This document shows, piece after piece, positions 63,201 to 64,000 of a DNA stretch of 64,000 nucleotides (the stretch's first letter is position 1; each line of letters begins with the position of its first letter). Under the pieces are notes generated by a model. That model made no database searches, was not told the DNA's origin, and worked only from the letters and a program-made list of their open reading frames with translations. The stretch is from the NCBI GenBank assembly GCA_934636655.1, contig CAKUAS010000006.1, positions 60,721 to 124,720 of the forward strand, written 5' to 3'. Both the position numbers and the translations under genes were made by a program. The stretch comes from an uncultured Oscillospiraceae bacterium. Lineage in GTDB: Bacteria > Bacillota > Clostridia > Oscillospirales > Oscillospiraceae.

Positions 63201-63381
63201 CAGCATCGATACCTACGAGCTTATGAGCGAGATGAGCGATCGGTTTGGATGCAGGATTGATGATAAATGGGATGTAATATACAAGGTTTCCGGCAGCGAG
63301 ATATACCACGACGATTTCCTTGACAAACTCTATGTTAATAAGGATGCATATTACAGAGAGCTTGAGGAAGGAGGGTTTTGA
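60205..63381 (+). CDS. RNA-polymerase alpha-CTD repeat protein with sigma-70 region-4-like domain
   Basis: 1058 residues. Residues 4-62 and about 94-148 are two close copies of the RNA-polymerase alpha C-terminal domain (LPIDQIGLSVRSVNALHR then LVRNLGKKSINEILAKIDEY; second copy LSIDDIGMSIRSTNVLHR then MRNLGRKSADEIL). Two further helix-hairpin-helix segments are weaker (EIPGIDSASCAEI, about 235; LKMQGIGAANVHEF, about 330). At about 437-485, PLIDERSQQFILRRLHGD and LTRERVRQVVSKGF match sigma-70 region 4. The rest is unrecognised, helical and acidic, without an enzymatic motif. Alpha-CTD binds UP-element DNA and activators, and region 4 binds -35 DNA, so this looks like a transcription-machinery mimic. 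Confidence 0.8.
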   Translation: MDIKQLPIDQIGLSVRSVNALHRVLVFTVEDMMTHTEETLPLVRNLGKKSINEILAKIDEYKAIEADGSFVCAPGEPKESEGTKKTHSGALDMKRLSIDDIGMSIRSTNVLHRYDIHTVEDMITQTEADLLCMRNLGRKSADEILAKIDEYRKALDNGAEEPADADVAEDELDWQAVVAYLENNNIETDALESLSTKTFNMLLFAGYGHAREIAALRKDGLTEIPGIDSASCAEISAALDAYVQEHKDDILEFSDRQKQIERLSQMPLNNLCRDEECQRKILKYVKAHDVAISDLGLPEKMTIRLLENGCANLSDAIFLMPFQLLKMQGIGAANVHEFKDAVNKYLDDNEARIREFILSEESGLLSDNELREMILGLYESRPFGGFSLGEMKESLSLPESVSQARLKAIIGKLLAENKLEYVDFRCYRVYSKFEDAVAGCPLIDERSQQFILRRLHGDTLEAISEENGLTRERVRQVVSKGFKQVDTYYRRCGTGIFDEDYYRYLYENYSFDDTAATQWFGISEVTLNYFDMRGVKQGTKDIGLALEDQQGLDLGLRLKIKNYLNRNKIFVDGMWIEKKRADIEYVVVKKFCTENTSFNDFARIYNDFLEQEEVEYDEAVYYTESVIRTRKNKLQKARFLLWKLNEQMRYYEIDGRDYSELLETLNLDLYENIELSTAKFVRDYPELMARYDIRDQYELHNLLKKIVDEGSYCDFHCGRMPTIRFGDFDRDAAVFDIMVDNAPISQNKLAELISDEYGYDPLVVASTYLTSLSAYLHRGVYSVTQKQMPPANERLLREALTEDFYYTSEIKKIYVQLIPGADPAEVNPYNLKNLGFQVFSKYVLQNYTSLEAYFEHLFTGEDIVDISPYRKRFTRVQSFSTKIMQLKRERQVIEFEPNKLINMRKLSAGGVTIEMIQTFCDDVYTFVDDSEYFSVRSLRRDGFISALDDLGFSDWFYANLLAFDGRFSFGIMFGCMVLYKGTRDITIRDFESRLIGKHGSIDTYELMSEMSDRFGCRIDDKWDVIYKVSGSEIYHDDFLDKLYVNKDAYYRELEEGGF

Positions 63382-63383
63382 TT

Positions 63384-63875
63384 ATGACATATGAAATGAA
63401 AAACAAGCTGCTTTACGAGCTTGACAGACTGCATGAACGGCACGAATTGTCAAAGACCGTGGGGCCAGATTATTTTGAACCGGGTTTGATGGAATATCTC
63501 GACAAATCCGACGGGAGCTTCGACAGCGCGACAGGAAAAGCTGAGCTGTATTTTGAGGCGCGAGGAACACGTTACGAAGGCCGAACAGAAAAGCTAGAGA
63601 AAGTAAAAGTCGGCGACGTGATAAATGTTGCGAGAGACGCTCAAAACCCTTATAACCCCAACAATTTCAGGCTGCTTACCTCTCGTGACCGAGATGTGGG
63701 AAATATGCCCGCCGAGTTGTGCAACGCAATAGCCCCTCTGTTTGATGAGGGCACTCTCAAATTTTCAAACGCATGTGTGAGCTATGTCGAGCCTCTTTCA
63801 AAGAGAAACCGTCATGCCAAACAGGCTGTGCTGTTTGTGCATCTCACTTGTCAAATACATGGTTCTGTTGACTGA
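63384..63875 (+). CDS. HIRAN-domain protein 2
   Basis: 163 residues from the ATG at 63384 (GGAAGGAGGG 8 bases upstream; a TTG at 63378 overlaps the previous stop). The N-terminal 50 residues are helical (LLYELDRLHERHELS). Residues about 55-150 follow the HIRAN pattern: AELYFEARGTRYEGR, VARDAQNPYNPNNFRLL, GNMPAELCNAIAPL. More divergent than HIRAN protein 1 at 54207. It starts 2 bases after the alpha-CTD protein stop, so it is in the same operon. Confidence 0.75.
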   Translation: MTYEMKNKLLYELDRLHERHELSKTVGPDYFEPGLMEYLDKSDGSFDSATGKAELYFEARGTRYEGRTEKLEKVKVGDVINVARDAQNPYNPNNFRLLTSRDRDVGNMPAELCNAIAPLFDEGTLKFSNACVSYVEPLSKRNRHAKQAVLFVHLTCQIHGSVD

Positions 63876-63885
63876 TTATAAGCCA

Positions 63886-63912
63886 AAACCTCCGGCTTAG
63901 CCGGAGGTTTTG
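63886..63912 (+). terminator. Terminator closing the HEPN-ParB operon
   Basis: AAAACCTCCGGC / GCCGGAGGTTTT hairpin about 10 bases after the stop. The remaining 90 bases of the window show no gene I can support. Confidence 0.85.
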
Positions 63913-64000
63913 ATTTATATAGTGGTGAATTATACTATCAAGTGCAACAGTAAAAAAAGAAAAGAAGTTCATACGAATCTCTGGTAGAATGTAATTACCA

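Noticed and set aside
63913..64000. Possible gene or regulatory start at the right edge
   Set aside because: A/T-rich sequence after the terminator; too short to judge and no convincing promoter hexamers.

Overview
The window looks like a chromosomal segment of a strictly anaerobic, high-G+C member of the Bacillota (class Clostridia, probably a gut Oscillospirales-type lineage). The evidence is a murB-rapZ-whiA cell-wall/division cluster, a full-length DnaE, a SpoIID-type sporulation enzyme, a monomeric [FeFe] hydrogenase, 2-hydroxyacyl-CoA dehydratase-type subunits, TRAP-TAXI uptake and Gram-positive promoter and ribosome-binding signals. The taxonomic call is inferred from gene content only. 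No rRNA, tRNA, CRISPR array or prophage was seen.

Layout. 1-6.2 kb: murB (cut by the window edge), rapZ, whiA, a small lipoprotein and dnaE. 6.3-9.6 kb: a metal-efflux module with a P1B-ATPase, a separate HMA protein and a divergent ArsR-AraC fusion regulator with an operator-promoter overlap. 9.8-16.5 kb: a SpoIID-like protein, a membrane protein, the hydrogenase, an exported CHAP-SLH protein and a TtcA-like enzyme. 16.7-19.8 kb: rplM-rpsI, followed by a tandem array that copies the 3' end of rpsI with its terminator, then lspA-rluD. 20-29 kb: an MFS transporter, a TRAP-TAXI system and the hom-lysC-asd operon. 29-34 kb: a DUF378 protein, a candidate small RNA, an acyltransferase, folD, and a redox protein with a two-component system. 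34.4-41.5 kb: a dehydratase-type subunit pair, a lipoprotein, a GH3 glycosidase and a strongly signalled 84-residue protein. 41.6-46 kb: an overlapping ECF sigma / membrane protein / ABC operon divergent from corA. 46.5-54 kb: LysR-brnQ, sstT, a second LysR, a stretch of damaged genes (short flavoprotein, frameshifted SDR, symporter remnant) and a beta-carbonic anhydrase.

The most interesting locus is 54.2-63.9 kb. By eye it has lower G+C and lacks the dispersed repeats that fill the rest of the window. Two HIRAN-domain proteins bracket a WYL regulator, a 742-residue coiled-coil protein of unknown family, a HEPN-ParB fusion and a 1058-residue protein carrying RNA-polymerase alpha-CTD repeats plus a sigma-70 region-4-like helix-turn-helix. 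This mix of a candidate ribonuclease, nucleic-acid-end binding, transcription-machinery mimicry and a WYL regulator is what a defence or DNA-stress system might look like. I cannot match it to a described system.

The other theme is intergenic repeats. A MITE-like family (called E1 here, about 200-480 bp, with inverted ends beginning near TTTAGAGGCGCATTGA) occurs at about 16 places and repeatedly overlaps the stop codon of neighbouring genes, so unrelated proteins end in -EAH, -EAN, -AL or -F. A second element (E2, about 222 and 291 bp, several hairpins) sits twice between convergent genes, each time between two copies of the local terminator hairpin.
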